64,000 nt of DNA, from NCBI GenBank assembly GCA_001604185.1, contig LVAV01000111.1, forward strand, positions 1 to 64,000, in the 5' to 3' direction. The notes beneath the pieces are model-generated. The model searched no databases, was not told the origin of the DNA, and saw nothing but the letters and a program-made list of their open reading frames with translations. Origin of the DNA: Clostridiales bacterium Firm_16. Its GTDB lineage: Bacteria; Bacillota; Clostridia; Saccharofermentanales; Saccharofermentanaceae. The position numbers and the translations under genes were made by a program. Of the stretch, positions 54,905 to 63,654 are shown piece after piece; position 1 is the first letter of the stretch; every line of letters starts with the position of its first letter.

Positions 54905-55999
54905 ATGAAGAAAGCATTGTGCATCATCCTGGCAGGAATCCTGCTGTCCACCGGCTGCAATCTGGTCAAAACAGAAGAATCGAAGAGCACCACCCCGGTC
55001 ACCAACCGGGCTGAAACCACGGTCTCATCCGAAACCACCACAGAGACCACCACGGAAGCGACGACCACCGAGTCCACTACGGAGGCAACGACCACTGCGG
55101 CACCGGAGCCCTTCGAGTTCAATCCTCATATTCACTCGGACATGCTCTCGAAAGAATGTGTTAAAGACGAGTGGTGGGATTCCTTCTACAATATGTGTGA
55201 TGCCATCCGTGCCGGTGAAGATTCCTTCCTGTGCTGCGACAAGGATGCCTACGATTTCTGCACCGATATTGTCATGATAGGCGCCCTCATGCCGGCAGCC
55301 TGTACTCTCGTCGAAGGCGCGGGCTACGAAAACGGTGTGGCCAAACTCACCTATAAGATGGACAAAGACAAGTTTCTGGCCAGAGAGAAAGCCTTCGAAG
55401 AAGAAGTCGTCAGAATGCTCAACGAAGCAATCCGTTCCGACTATTCCGAGATCGAGAAGATCACGGGGCTTTATACCTATATCGGGAAACACTTCACCTA
55501 TGATTTCAGTTCCATAGAGAACAGCACCATTGACGATTTCGGCGACTATGCCTGCCTGATGACCAAGACAGGTATCTGTACCGAGATCGCAGGAGCCTAT
55601 GCCTATCTCCTTCTGCAGGTCGGTGTAGATGCTTTGGAAATCGGAGAAAACGACGAGCACCAGTCACATGCCTGGACATACGTCATCTGCAACGGTAAGG
55701 GGTATCACGCAGACGCTACATGGGCGCTCGGTAATGGAGACCCCTCCCAAAAACCGATTATGAACTATTTCATGATGACCGATGACGACCGGGCCAAGGA
55801 TGATTTCATCATGTCCGAAGTCGAACTGTCTCTGGTATCCTGGCGGAAACCGGACTACGACAGAACCGCTTACAAGGCCACCGATCCACAATTCTCGGCT
55901 CTCCACGATTATGGCTTCTTCGTTGAGATGGATACCGAGAATAACATAATCCGCTATGAACATAATGGAGAAATGTGCGAATTAAGCTACGAGGACTAA
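54905..55999 (+). CDS. Transglutaminase-like lipoprotein
   Basis: The 364-residue protein has a lipobox (LLSTGC, Cys 18), a Thr/Glu linker (about 27-67) and a transglutaminase/protease-like domain. Its catalytic residues are Cys 225 (KTGICTEIAG), His 255 (SHAWTYV) and Asp 270 (HADATW). Such bacterial domains mostly cleave peptides or cross-link surface proteins. The ribosome site is weak (AGAAGG 12 nt upstream). The gene stands alone on the plus strand. Confidence 0.88.
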   Translation: MKKALCIILAGILLSTGCNLVKTEESKSTTPVTNRAETTVSSETTTETTTEATTTESTTEATTTAAPEPFEFNPHIHSDMLSKECVKDEWWDSFYNMCDAIRAGEDSFLCCDKDAYDFCTDIVMIGALMPAACTLVEGAGYENGVAKLTYKMDKDKFLAREKAFEEEVVRMLNEAIRSDYSEIEKITGLYTYIGKHFTYDFSSIENSTIDDFGDYACLMTKTGICTEIAGAYAYLLLQVGVDALEIGENDEHQSHAWTYVICNGKGYHADATWALGNGDPSQKPIMNYFMMTDDDRAKDDFIMSEVELSLVSWRKPDYDRTAYKATDPQFSALHDYGFFVEMDTENNIIRYEHNGEMCELSYED

Positions 56000-56215
56000 A
56001 CGCGGCGTCGAACCACATGCCCTTCAAAGCACCACACCAATACAAGTCTTTTTGACGCGGAATCCGCTGACTTAGACTGCCGTATTACTTCTATCTCCCC
56101 GCAAAGACCTGAAATCTCTACATTTTCACTTGATACGCCATCTCAGATGGCTATAATGAGGAAGGATCCGGATGGGCACGGATCTGAAAAGGAAGAGAGT
56201 AAAGGAGAAGGAGAA

Positions 56216-57622
56216 ATGAAGAAGATTATTGCAGGTTTACTATGCTTTTCCATGATCGGTGCTTTCAGCGCATGTTCAAAGAAGGATACCGATGACACTA
56301 AGAAGGAGACCGCCAAGACGACGACGTCTGCCAAGGTCGACGGTGATTCCAAGGCTGAATCCAAGGATACAGAAAAGGCAGAGGATTCCAAAACCTCCGA
56401 ATCTGCGGACGCTTCTGCACAGGAGCCGGCCACAACGATCTGGGAACTGAAGGATATTGACGTCCTGGGCACCTTCCCGGAGCATAAATACGAGGAGATC
56501 ACCGGAGACGATAACAATACCATCAAGGTCGCCAGCGCCGCGATCTGCAATCCGAAGGATGAGGTCATCGCTTCTCTAAAGTCTAACGAATGGCTCAGCA
56601 GCCTCGGAGTAAAGGCTGACATCAAGGGCGAATTCGGTCATTCCAGCGAAAGCCAGCTGGGCAAATGCAGCTGGTATTACACATACGATGACGGTTTTGC
56701 CATCTTCCCGGCCGACAAGGCTGCCAAGGACATGTATGGCGCTGATATCTTCTCTGTCGAATACCACTACAATACACGTGAAAATATCGGCGAGGCTTCT
56801 GTCGCAGTCGAGTTCAACAAGATCGACATGACTGACAAGGCGGTCCAGGAGAAGGTCTTCGCCATCGTCAAGGAGATCTACGGCGAGAGCTTCGGCGAAA
56901 CATTGCTTTTTGCCAAGGAGACGGACGCGGAAAAATACGCGAAGAATCCGGACTGTCTGTACGTACACGAAACCATTGATCAGGTCAACATCAACGTATC
57001 CAGAAACCTCAAGGCCGATTCCATGCGCATCCATGTCAGCTGTAATGCAGAGGGTGCCAAGAAGAACGGCGGCGGTATCGCGGGAGGACATACTCCTTCT
57101 TTCGATAGCTTCAAAGGTCTCCCGAACACGGTCTTTGCCGGAACCATCGGAAGCCAGCAGCTCAACGATACTTCTCTTGCTGATGAATTCCGTGCCGTAA
57201 CTAACTTCAACACAGACAAATCCTACATGATCGAGTACAAGCTTCTGTCCTACAAGGCAGAAAACGGCAAGGAGTATGACACCATTTATATCAAGTACGA
57301 AAAGACCATCGACAGTGCTCTGTGGTTCGAATATGACGTAGCTTTTGATGGTGACATTGTGGATAAGCTGCACATCAAGCATGCACTTTGCCAGTGCGTC
57401 GACCACGGCAAGAGCAACGAAGAGAACCTGAAGTTCCTCAATGCCGGTCTGAGCAAGCTTTTCGGTCAGGATGTCAACATCCAGATGTCGGAGCTTCACG
57501 AGAATACCAACGGAACCTTCAATATCAAGACGCCTCTTGGCAGCGACAAGGAAACTGCCTATTCCGTCCAGGTTACCGTAAACGGCCAGTGCTGGTGGAG
57601 TATCACTTCTCATCTGTACTGA
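56216..57622 (+). CDS. Lipoprotein, unknown
   Basis: This 468-residue protein has a lipobox (GAFSAC, Cys 20) and a Lys/Asp/Ser-rich linker (about 22-75), unlike the Thr/Glu linkers of its neighbours. The outer part may be two related alpha-beta halves, each with an IWEL/VEFNKI-type strand pattern. No family is recognised. AAGGAGAAGGAG precedes the ATG at 56216; an in-frame ATG at 56147 has no ribosome site. A terminator follows. Confidence 0.75.
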   Translation: MKKIIAGLLCFSMIGAFSACSKKDTDDTKKETAKTTTSAKVDGDSKAESKDTEKAEDSKTSESADASAQEPATTIWELKDIDVLGTFPEHKYEEITGDDNNTIKVASAAICNPKDEVIASLKSNEWLSSLGVKADIKGEFGHSSESQLGKCSWYYTYDDGFAIFPADKAAKDMYGADIFSVEYHYNTRENIGEASVAVEFNKIDMTDKAVQEKVFAIVKEIYGESFGETLLFAKETDAEKYAKNPDCLYVHETIDQVNINVSRNLKADSMRIHVSCNAEGAKKNGGGIAGGHTPSFDSFKGLPNTVFAGTIGSQQLNDTSLADEFRAVTNFNTDKSYMIEYKLLSYKAENGKEYDTIYIKYEKTIDSALWFEYDVAFDGDIVDKLHIKHALCQCVDHGKSNEENLKFLNAGLSKLFGQDVNIQMSELHENTNGTFNIKTPLGSDKETAYSVQVTVNGQCWWSITSHLY

Positions 57623-57679
57623 TTATAGCGCCACTGCCGCGGGATCTGACTTCGGCCGAGCGAACATAACGAATAACTT

Positions 57680-57713
57680 AAAGAGCAGGCGATCCACGTC
57701 ACCTGCTCTTTTC
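57680..57713 (+). terminator. Terminator of the unknown lipoprotein gene
   Basis: AAGAGCAGG and CCTGCTCTT form a perfect 9 bp stem with a 12 nt loop, followed by TTC. It lies 60 bp past the stop at 57622 and directly before the next promoter. Confidence 0.8.
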
Positions 57714-57715
57714 AT

Positions 57716-57745
57716 TTGCGAATTCCGGCATATGGTGTTTATAAT
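57716..57745 (+). promoter_or_regulatory. Promoter of the HAD phosphatase gene
   Basis: TTGCGA (57716-57721) and TATAAT (57740-57745) are 18 bp apart, 38 bp before the ATG at 57783. Confidence 0.6.
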
Positions 57746-57782
57746 ATAGCAACTATCATTTCGTTTCACGGAGGCAGAGTGA

Positions 57783-58382
57783 ATGATCAAGAATGTAGTA
57801 CTGGATATGGGAAATGTGCTTTTGGACTACAACCCGGATGCCGTTATAGATAAGTTTTGTTCTTCGGAAGAAGAGAAAGAGATCATCCTCAAAGAGTTGT
57901 TCAACGGGCCGGAGTGGCTCATGGGCGACAAGGGTGAGATCAAGGACAAGGACAGATTCGATCTGGTAAAGGTCAGAGTTCCCGAGGAATACCACGAGGC
58001 ATTACGCAAGTGCTGCGACAACTGGGATTTCTGCATGGTCCCGCTAGAGGGTGCCAGAGAATTCTGCAAGCGGGTCAAGGAGAACGGCTTCGGAATCTAT
58101 ATCCTGTCGAACGCCAGTGATCTTTTCTATACCTACTTTCCCAAGTTCTTACCACTGGATTTCTTCACGGGTGTATTCGTCTCTTCTGATTACCTCATGC
58201 TGAAGCCGGACGTAGAGATCTATAAAACATTCCTTCAAAAGTATAACCTTAAGGGAGAGGAATGCATGTTCTTTGACGACCGCGCAGACAACGTGGAAGG
58301 CGCCCGCCAGGCCGGCATGAACACATTCCAGTTCAAAGGAGATTACGAAGAAGCGTTTGATCAGCTGACAGCAGGAAACTAA
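57783..58382 (+). CDS. HAD-superfamily phosphatase
   Basis: The 199-residue enzyme has HAD motif I DMGNVLLDY (8-16, Asp nucleophile), motif II ILSNAS (about 105), the Lys of LKPDVEIY and motif IV FFDDRADNVEGA. These place it with the YihX/epoxide-hydrolase-N type HAD-IA phosphatases, which act on small sugar phosphates. GGAGG lies 8 nt before the ATG. The aldo/keto reductase gene follows after 35 bp and is probably in the same operon. Confidence 0.9.
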   Translation: MIKNVVLDMGNVLLDYNPDAVIDKFCSSEEEKEIILKELFNGPEWLMGDKGEIKDKDRFDLVKVRVPEEYHEALRKCCDNWDFCMVPLEGAREFCKRVKENGFGIYILSNASDLFYTYFPKFLPLDFFTGVFVSSDYLMLKPDVEIYKTFLQKYNLKGEECMFFDDRADNVEGARQAGMNTFQFKGDYEEAFDQLTAGN

Positions 58383-58417
58383 CACCCACACTTTTCGGGG
58401 GGAAAGGAAGGTGCCCG

Positions 58418-59602
58418 ATGAATACACGTAATGGTTTTCCAATTCTGGGGTTCGGATGTATGCGCTTTGCCACCAAAGGCAGAGGCATCGACTTTGAAAA
58501 AGCAGAGGAACAGATCCTTCGGGCCATCGATCTGGGGATCACCTATCTGGATACTGCCTACATCTATCCGGGCAGTGAAGATACAGTGGGCAAGATCCTG
58601 GAGAAGCATAATCTTCGAGAGAAGATCACCCTGACTACGAAACTTCCCCAGTACCTCGTTAAGAAACGCGAGGATCTGGACAAATATCTGGACGAAGAAC
58701 TGAAGCGTCTTCGCACTACGTACCTCGACTACTATCTCTTCCACCACATGACAGATATCGCACAATGGGAGAAACTCCTGGCGCTGGGAGTTCTTGAGTG
58801 GATCGAAGAAAAGAAAGCTCAGGGCAAGATCCGTCACGTTGGCTTCTCTTTCCACGGCAACACAGAAATGTACCTCAAGATTCTCTCCGCGTATTCCTGG
58901 GAGCTGAGTCTGGTGCAGTATAACTACATGGATGAGAATTCTCAGGCAGGCAAAGACGGTATCACCGCCGCTTATGAGAAAGGTATCCCCGTATTCATTA
59001 TGGAACCTTTGCGCGGCGGGAAACTGGTTGATCTTCTCCCCGAGAAAGCGAAGAAAGAAATTGCTGCCGACCCACATGGATGGACACCAGCAGAATGGGC
59101 CTTCCGCTGGCTCTGGAACCAGAAGGAAGTCACCTGTGTTCTGTCCGGCATGAACTCTCTTTCCATGATCGAAGAGAATGCCCGTATCGCCTCGTCCGTT
59201 GAGGCCGGTGTATGGGGCGAGGAAGAAATGTCCATGATCCAAAAGATCCGTGGCTACATCAACGAGAATACCAAAGTCGGATGTACCGGATGCAAATACT
59301 GTCTTCCCTGCCCGCGTGGTGTGGATATCCCGGGAATCTTCTCCTGCTATAACCATATGTATTCCGAGAAGAAATCCTCCGGAAGAAAAGAATACTATCA
59401 GACCATCGCCCTCCGTCTGGAGCCGGCAGATGCTTCACGATGCGTTGGATGCGGAAAGTGCGAGACACACTGTCCTCAGAACATTCCGATCCGCGAGAAA
59501 CTGAAAGAAGCCAATTCCGCTCTACTGCCACTTCACTACAAGATCGCAGCCAAAATCTCTCGCCGATTCATGGTCGGAAAGAAAAAGAAGAAGTCTTCTT
59601 AA
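58418..59602 (+). CDS. Aldo/keto reductase with two C-terminal [4Fe-4S] motifs
   Basis: This 394-residue enzyme has the aldo/keto reductase barrel with YLDTAYIYPGS, the Lys of TTKLP and the His of YLFHHM. Its ferredoxin-like tail carries CTGCKYCLPCP and CVGCGKCETHCP. The first cluster motif is one residue shorter than usual between the third and fourth Cys. A very basic end (GKKKKKSS) follows. It is a paralogue of the enzyme at 18014-19135. AAGGAAGG precedes the ATG. Confidence 0.92.
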   Translation: MNTRNGFPILGFGCMRFATKGRGIDFEKAEEQILRAIDLGITYLDTAYIYPGSEDTVGKILEKHNLREKITLTTKLPQYLVKKREDLDKYLDEELKRLRTTYLDYYLFHHMTDIAQWEKLLALGVLEWIEEKKAQGKIRHVGFSFHGNTEMYLKILSAYSWELSLVQYNYMDENSQAGKDGITAAYEKGIPVFIMEPLRGGKLVDLLPEKAKKEIAADPHGWTPAEWAFRWLWNQKEVTCVLSGMNSLSMIEENARIASSVEAGVWGEEEMSMIQKIRGYINENTKVGCTGCKYCLPCPRGVDIPGIFSCYNHMYSEKKSSGRKEYYQTIALRLEPADASRCVGCGKCETHCPQNIPIREKLKEANSALLPLHYKIAAKISRRFMVGKKKKKSS

Positions 59603-59605
59603 GTC

Positions 59606-59641
59606 ACTAAAATGGCCACCCGCAGGGGAGGCAGGTGGCCA
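59606..59641 (-). terminator. Terminator between convergent genes
   Basis: GGCCACC (59614-59620) and GGTGGCC (59634-59640) form a 7 bp stem, followed on the minus strand by ATTTTAG. It serves the VWA gene and perhaps the reductase gene. Confidence 0.6.
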
Positions 59642-59684
59642 CATGGCTAAGGAGTATACGAATCACCTAGGAGTAAGGTGTGGA

Positions 59685-61289
59685 TCAGTCGTCAGCGCCA
59701 AGCTTAGCAAGGAGTTCACAGAATTCATTTCTATAACGGTTGTTATTGCTGCCGGACTTGGCAAGCTGCATAGCAGAATCGAGTGTCGCTTCACCCTTGT
59801 ATTCACTTTTACGGAGTACCATGGAAGCTTCGATCACGCCACATACGAAATTGAAATCTTCGCGATTGCTGATACCGTTATTCTTAAGCGGATATTCGAG
59901 CTTGGAGCTCTTGTCCTCGGTCGGAGCCTTATAGCGGACAGATACTGTGCAGAGCTCACCGGAACCGGCCTTATCAGAAAGCTTTGTATCCTGATACTTC
60001 AGCCCGTCTCCGTCCTTCGAATCGGCACCGGTCAGTACCAGTTCGTAGCAGACAGTGATCTGTGCGCCGGCACCGATCTCACCGCCATCTTTGGTATCGT
60101 CGTCGAAATCATCGGCAGACATCTGTCTGTTCTCATAACCGATCTGTCTGTAGGAAACAACCTCTGCAGGATTGAATTCAACCTGGTACTTCACGTCTTT
60201 GGCTACAGTAACAGTGGTCTGCATCAACTTCTCACAGAGAACACGCTCAGCTTCTGCTTCGGAATCGATATAGAAATAGTTTCCGTTTCCGGCATCCGCG
60301 ATGGATTCCATATTGGCATCACTATAGTTTCCGGAACCATAACCCAGAACCGTCAGGAAAACTCCGGACTCTTTCTGCTCTTTGATCAGGTCCACCAGTC
60401 CGCTCTGGCTGGTGATACCAAGATTCATATCGCCGTCAGATGCGATGATCACGCGGTTGTTACCGTTCTTGACGAAATTCTTCTTCGCACATTCATAAGC
60501 AGATACGATTCCGCCGGAACCGTTCGTACAACCGGCTGCACTGATCTTATTGAGTGCATAGCAGATCTCGTCATAATCATTGGAGCCTTCCAGCAATGTC
60601 TCGTAGCTTCCGGAATAGGTCACGATGGATACCCGGTCCTTCGGGCCAAGCATACCGGCCAGAAGCTTGAAGCTCTTCTTTACCAGAGGAAGTTTGTCAT
60701 CCGAAGCCATGGATCCGGATGAATCGATCAGGAATACGAAATTGTTACCTTCGTTCGGAACATTCATCTCACTATTGGCCTGCATCGTCAACATAAGGAG
60801 GTTGTGCTCTTTATTCCACGGACATTCACCTACAGAATACTGAACACTGAATATATCCTCTGAGTTATCCATGCTGTAATCGAAATAATTCAGAATCTCT
60901 TCTGTGCGGATCGCCGAAGATACATTATCCAGACTCCATCCGTCCTGGATCAGTCTGCGGAGGTTGCAGTAAGAACCGGTGTCTACATCTGCTGCGAAGG
61001 TAGAAAGCGGACTTTTCGCTACACTTACGAATCCGTTTTCCTTGATCGTGTTGTACTCTTCTGTGTTGAATTCTTCTTCGTATTGAGAATTCCATTCAAC
61101 GGAACATGTCGTTTCTTCACAATACTCTGCATCTACATATTCTGCTGCCGTCGTCGTTGCATAAGATCTGTCGACTGAAGCATTATGTACACGATTAGTG
61201 GTCGTTGAGTACGAATTGTCTTTTGCTGCACATGCGGTTGCACTTAAAGTGAATATACCCGCCATTATAGTTGCAAGTGCCTTTTTCAT
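59685..61289 (-). CDS. VWA-domain lipoprotein (YfbK-like)
   Basis: The 534-residue protein has a lipobox (LSATAC, Cys 20), a Tyr/Thr/Glu-rich linker and the YfbK-type N-terminal segment (STFAADVDTGSYCNLRRLI). A von Willebrand A domain follows, with the MIDAS motif DSSGSM (189-194), then a C-terminal beta-rich domain of the DUF3520 type. The MIDAS site binds a metal ion and a protein partner, so it is likely an adhesion or assembly factor at the surface. AAGGAAGG precedes ATG 61289. Confidence 0.9.
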   Translation of the reverse strand: MKKALATIMAGIFTLSATACAAKDNSYSTTTNRVHNASVDRSYATTTAAEYVDAEYCEETTCSVEWNSQYEEEFNTEEYNTIKENGFVSVAKSPLSTFAADVDTGSYCNLRRLIQDGWSLDNVSSAIRTEEILNYFDYSMDNSEDIFSVQYSVGECPWNKEHNLLMLTMQANSEMNVPNEGNNFVFLIDSSGSMASDDKLPLVKKSFKLLAGMLGPKDRVSIVTYSGSYETLLEGSNDYDEICYALNKISAAGCTNGSGGIVSAYECAKKNFVKNGNNRVIIASDGDMNLGITSQSGLVDLIKEQKESGVFLTVLGYGSGNYSDANMESIADAGNGNYFYIDSEAEAERVLCEKLMQTTVTVAKDVKYQVEFNPAEVVSYRQIGYENRQMSADDFDDDTKDGGEIGAGAQITVCYELVLTGADSKDGDGLKYQDTKLSDKAGSGELCTVSVRYKAPTEDKSSKLEYPLKNNGISNREDFNFVCGVIEASMVLRKSEYKGEATLDSAMQLAKSGSNNNRYRNEFCELLAKLGADD

Positions 61290-61392
61290 AGGAGCACCTT
61301 CCTTTCTTTCTCTAACTTTCATTTTTCAGTTCCTCAGTTTTTCTAGAAATAACTCTTACGTATATACGACGATGCGTTTTCAAATTCTGTTG

Positions 61393-61428
61393 CAAAAAAT
61401 TTTCACCCCGGAATATCCGAGGTGAAAA
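61393..61428 (-). terminator. Terminator of the TetR-hydrolase operon
   Basis: On the minus strand TTTTCACC (61428-61421) pairs with GGTGAAAA (61407-61400), with inner CGG/CCG, followed by TTTTTTG. It lies 55 bp past the stop at 61483. Confidence 0.85.
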
Positions 61429-61482
61429 AGAATACACGATGACGTGCTGAAGTTCTTTTGAATACGTAATATCAGGGAGATC

Positions 61483-62574
61483 TTAACGCTTCACCAGCGT
61501 GACCTTTTCTTCCTGGATCTTCATGTCGACGTCTTGCCCCTTAAGGTATTTGTCGAAGAACATGAGATGGCATTTGCAAAGATTTGTGTGCATGACTGCC
61601 GGCGGAAGTTTGCCGACAGATACCGGGATCGCAAACTTCAGATCTGTAAAACCTAAGTGCTTCATTTGCTTAAAGACAGCGGAATACACATCAGACTGAA
61701 TATCCAGGAAGCAGCGAGTGACAACTTTGTAGTTTTCTTCGCTGGTGATATTCATAAAGGGATAACGAAGCACTGTATCTCCGAATTCACCGAAAAGACC
61801 GCCGTCGATATTGATGCCGCACTTGTAGTGATCGGTTCTTCTGCATAGTGCATAGGCCGTATCGCCGCCGAAGGAATGGCCCGTGAGCCCGACGCCCGCC
61901 GGCAGGTCGATCATGTCTGCGAAGTTCTGAAGAACATATTCCCGGACGATGTCGGTGTCTTCCGCCCAGGCGTCGAGACGACCGAACATGTAGCTGCTGT
62001 ACTTGTGCTGGAATGCATCGAAATTCCGGAACAGCTCTTCGTCGGTTCCTTTCTTCTTTATCATGCGAAGCATAGCGATCAGACCCGGAATAAAGGGCTG
62101 CGTATTCCGCTTCGTGATCTTCTTATCTTTCTTAAGGACCGTGCCGTCATCGTAGACTGTTACCGAAGCTTCGTAGGGATGCTCAAGGGTCACGACGACA
62201 TATCCGTGGGAAACAAGATCCAGGCACAGGAAAGAGTTCTGCTCTTTGAAAGATGTATATCCGTGATTGTAAATGACCAAAGGAAACTTCCCCTCTGCGG
62301 GCGCCGCATCCGGGTAGCATTCAGAAACATTCTCGCCATTGGCCGTACGCTTCTCGTAGTTCTGCTTCATGGCTTTCGCCTGTTCCCGGTTCATGTACTC
62401 GGCTTTCTTCCGGTTCTTCACATCTTCTGCATCCGCTGGATACCAGATCCGGCAGGACAATCTACGGATCTCGTCGGTATGACCATCCAGGATCTCCTTC
62501 TTTCCCGTATTCACTGTAAAAGTTCTCGTTCCGACTTTATACTCTCCTGTCGGCAATGGACGTGTTGCTTTCAT
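61483..62574 (-). CDS. Alpha/beta hydrolase of the PAF-acetylhydrolase type
   Basis: The 363-residue protein has an oxyanion segment YNHGYTS (about 102) and the nucleophile elbow GHSFGG with Ser 234, followed by the NIDGG strand. This is the layout of plasma/intracellular PAF-acetylhydrolase and dienelactone hydrolase-like enzymes. There is no signal peptide. Its ATG overlaps the TGA of the TetR gene (ATGA), with GGGAGGAG just upstream, so it is the regulated partner of that repressor. The substrate is probably an ester that also affects the regulator. Confidence 0.85.
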   Translation of the reverse strand: MKATRPLPTGEYKVGTRTFTVNTGKKEILDGHTDEIRRLSCRIWYPADAEDVKNRKKAEYMNREQAKAMKQNYEKRTANGENVSECYPDAAPAEGKFPLVIYNHGYTSFKEQNSFLCLDLVSHGYVVVTLEHPYEASVTVYDDGTVLKKDKKITKRNTQPFIPGLIAMLRMIKKKGTDEELFRNFDAFQHKYSSYMFGRLDAWAEDTDIVREYVLQNFADMIDLPAGVGLTGHSFGGDTAYALCRRTDHYKCGINIDGGLFGEFGDTVLRYPFMNITSEENYKVVTRCFLDIQSDVYSAVFKQMKHLGFTDLKFAIPVSVGKLPPAVMHTNLCKCHLMFFDKYLKGQDVDMKIQEEKVTLVKR

Positions 62575-63236
62575 ACTTCTCCTCCCAGTAAAAAGATCAT
62601 GGTCTTGGCATGGACTTCAAATAGTTTTCTCGGATCATACTTTACTTTCATGGGCCCGTGATTATAGCAGGCGCTGATGATACAGTTCATCTCGATTCCT
62701 GAATATACGGAAGCGGAATACTTGAGGATCTCTTCCGGACTCACCCGGGGCTTAAACGCCCCGCTACTAATGGCTTTCTTCATCAGCTCTCCCATCTTCT
62801 TGGTAAGGTGTTCCAGGTTTCCTTCTTCCGTAATGGTTCCTAAGATCTTAGCCACTCTCTCCGGCTCATTGATCGCCAGTACCGACAGGTCGAAATTCAG
62901 TTTCTGGACGGACAAAAGGTTCTCTTCCATATTCCTTCCCAACATGTCGCAGATCGCATAGGCCACCTCGCTGACACTCATCTGATCGACTTTCTCGAAA
63001 ATCCTGTCCGTCTCTTCGGTAATGTTGAAGCGGCTCCGCATCTCCAGGATCACATCTCGCAGGATCTCATCCAGATCTTTATAGAATCTGTAGATCCCGC
63101 CCTGGGAAAGACCGGTCTCTTCGATGACATCCGACATGGTCACCATCTGCACCGGCTTACGAAGACATACGTTATAGCATGCATCCACGATGCTCTTCTT
63201 CTTATTCTTGATATATTCTTCCGTAACCTTCGGCAT
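62571..63236 (-). CDS. TetR/AcrR family regulator
   Basis: The 221-residue regulator has the TetR helix-turn-helix (TMSDVIEETGLSQGGIYRFYKDLDEIL, split over about residues 33-58) and a helical ligand domain. It leads a two-gene operon with a hydrolase. Two identical dyads frame its promoter, which is strong evidence for autoregulation. GGAGAG lies 4 nt before ATG 63236; an in-frame upstream reading to 63296 would start inside the -35 region. Confidence 0.9.
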   Translation of the reverse strand: MPKVTEEYIKNKKKSIVDACYNVCLRKPVQMVTMSDVIEETGLSQGGIYRFYKDLDEILRDVILEMRSRFNITEETDRIFEKVDQMSVSEVAYAICDMLGRNMEENLLSVQKLNFDLSVLAINEPERVAKILGTITEEGNLEHLTKKMGELMKKAISSGAFKPRVSPEEILKYSASVYSGIEMNCIISACYNHGPMKVKYDPRKLFEVHAKTMIFLLGGEV

Positions 63237-63249
63237 ACATCTCTCCGTT

Positions 63250-63323
63250 AAAAATGAATCCGGTTTCATTTTAATTCGTGTCAGGATGCGTGTCAATATA
63301 AAAATGAAGATTGTTTCATTTTT
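63250..63323 (-). promoter_or_regulatory. Promoter with two identical TetR-type operators
   Basis: On the minus strand TTGACA (63296-63291), 17 bp and TAAAAT (63273-63268) form the promoter. The dyad AAAATGAA-N6-TTCATTTT occurs at 63251-63272 over the -10 box and at 63301-63322 upstream of the -35 box, 50 bp apart. Confidence 0.9.
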
Positions 63324-63378
63324 CTTGCATCGACGCAGTTTTAATCTGAATTCCCGAAACCCCTTCCCCGACCGAACA

Positions 63379-63415
63379 ACAAAAAAAGAGAACCGGGTCT
63401 TCTTTCCCGGTTCTC
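63379..63415 (-). terminator. Strong terminator upstream of the TetR operon
   Basis: On the minus strand GAGAACCGGG (63415-63406 read in reverse) pairs perfectly with CCCGGTTCTC over an 8 nt loop, followed by eight T. The nearest gene feeding it is the kinase gene, whose stop is 240 bp away. Confidence 0.85.
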
Positions 63416-63654
63416 CGTGTTAGAGGGTGGTATTATGTTTTTAGAGGGTTATGTAAATGTGTGAGTCACAGCCAATGTCTCGTTACGCTGTGATAATCTG
63501 TGTTCGCTTCCTTTCTTTCTCCTTTTTCTCGAAGCACTTTGTTCGTGCTTCATGGTTATATCTTACCGACAGAAGGTAAAAACATCGTCAAAGGAAGGTT
63601 AAGAAAGGTTAAAGATTTTCCGCTCGCAAAAAGGACCTCACTCCCCTGTAACCC
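63416..63654. other. Long 3-prime region of the kinase gene
   Basis: This 239 bp stretch between the kinase stop and its terminator holds a 7 bp hairpin GAAGCAC/GTGCTTC (63531-63551) and a repeated TTAGAGGG. A 34-codon frame on the minus strand lacks a ribosome site. A small RNA from the 3-prime end is possible but not shown. Confidence 0.4.

Noticed and set aside
63450-63560. 34-codon frame MKHEQSASRKRRKK on the minus strand
   Set aside because: It has no ribosome site and covers a hairpin in a likely 3-prime untranslated region.
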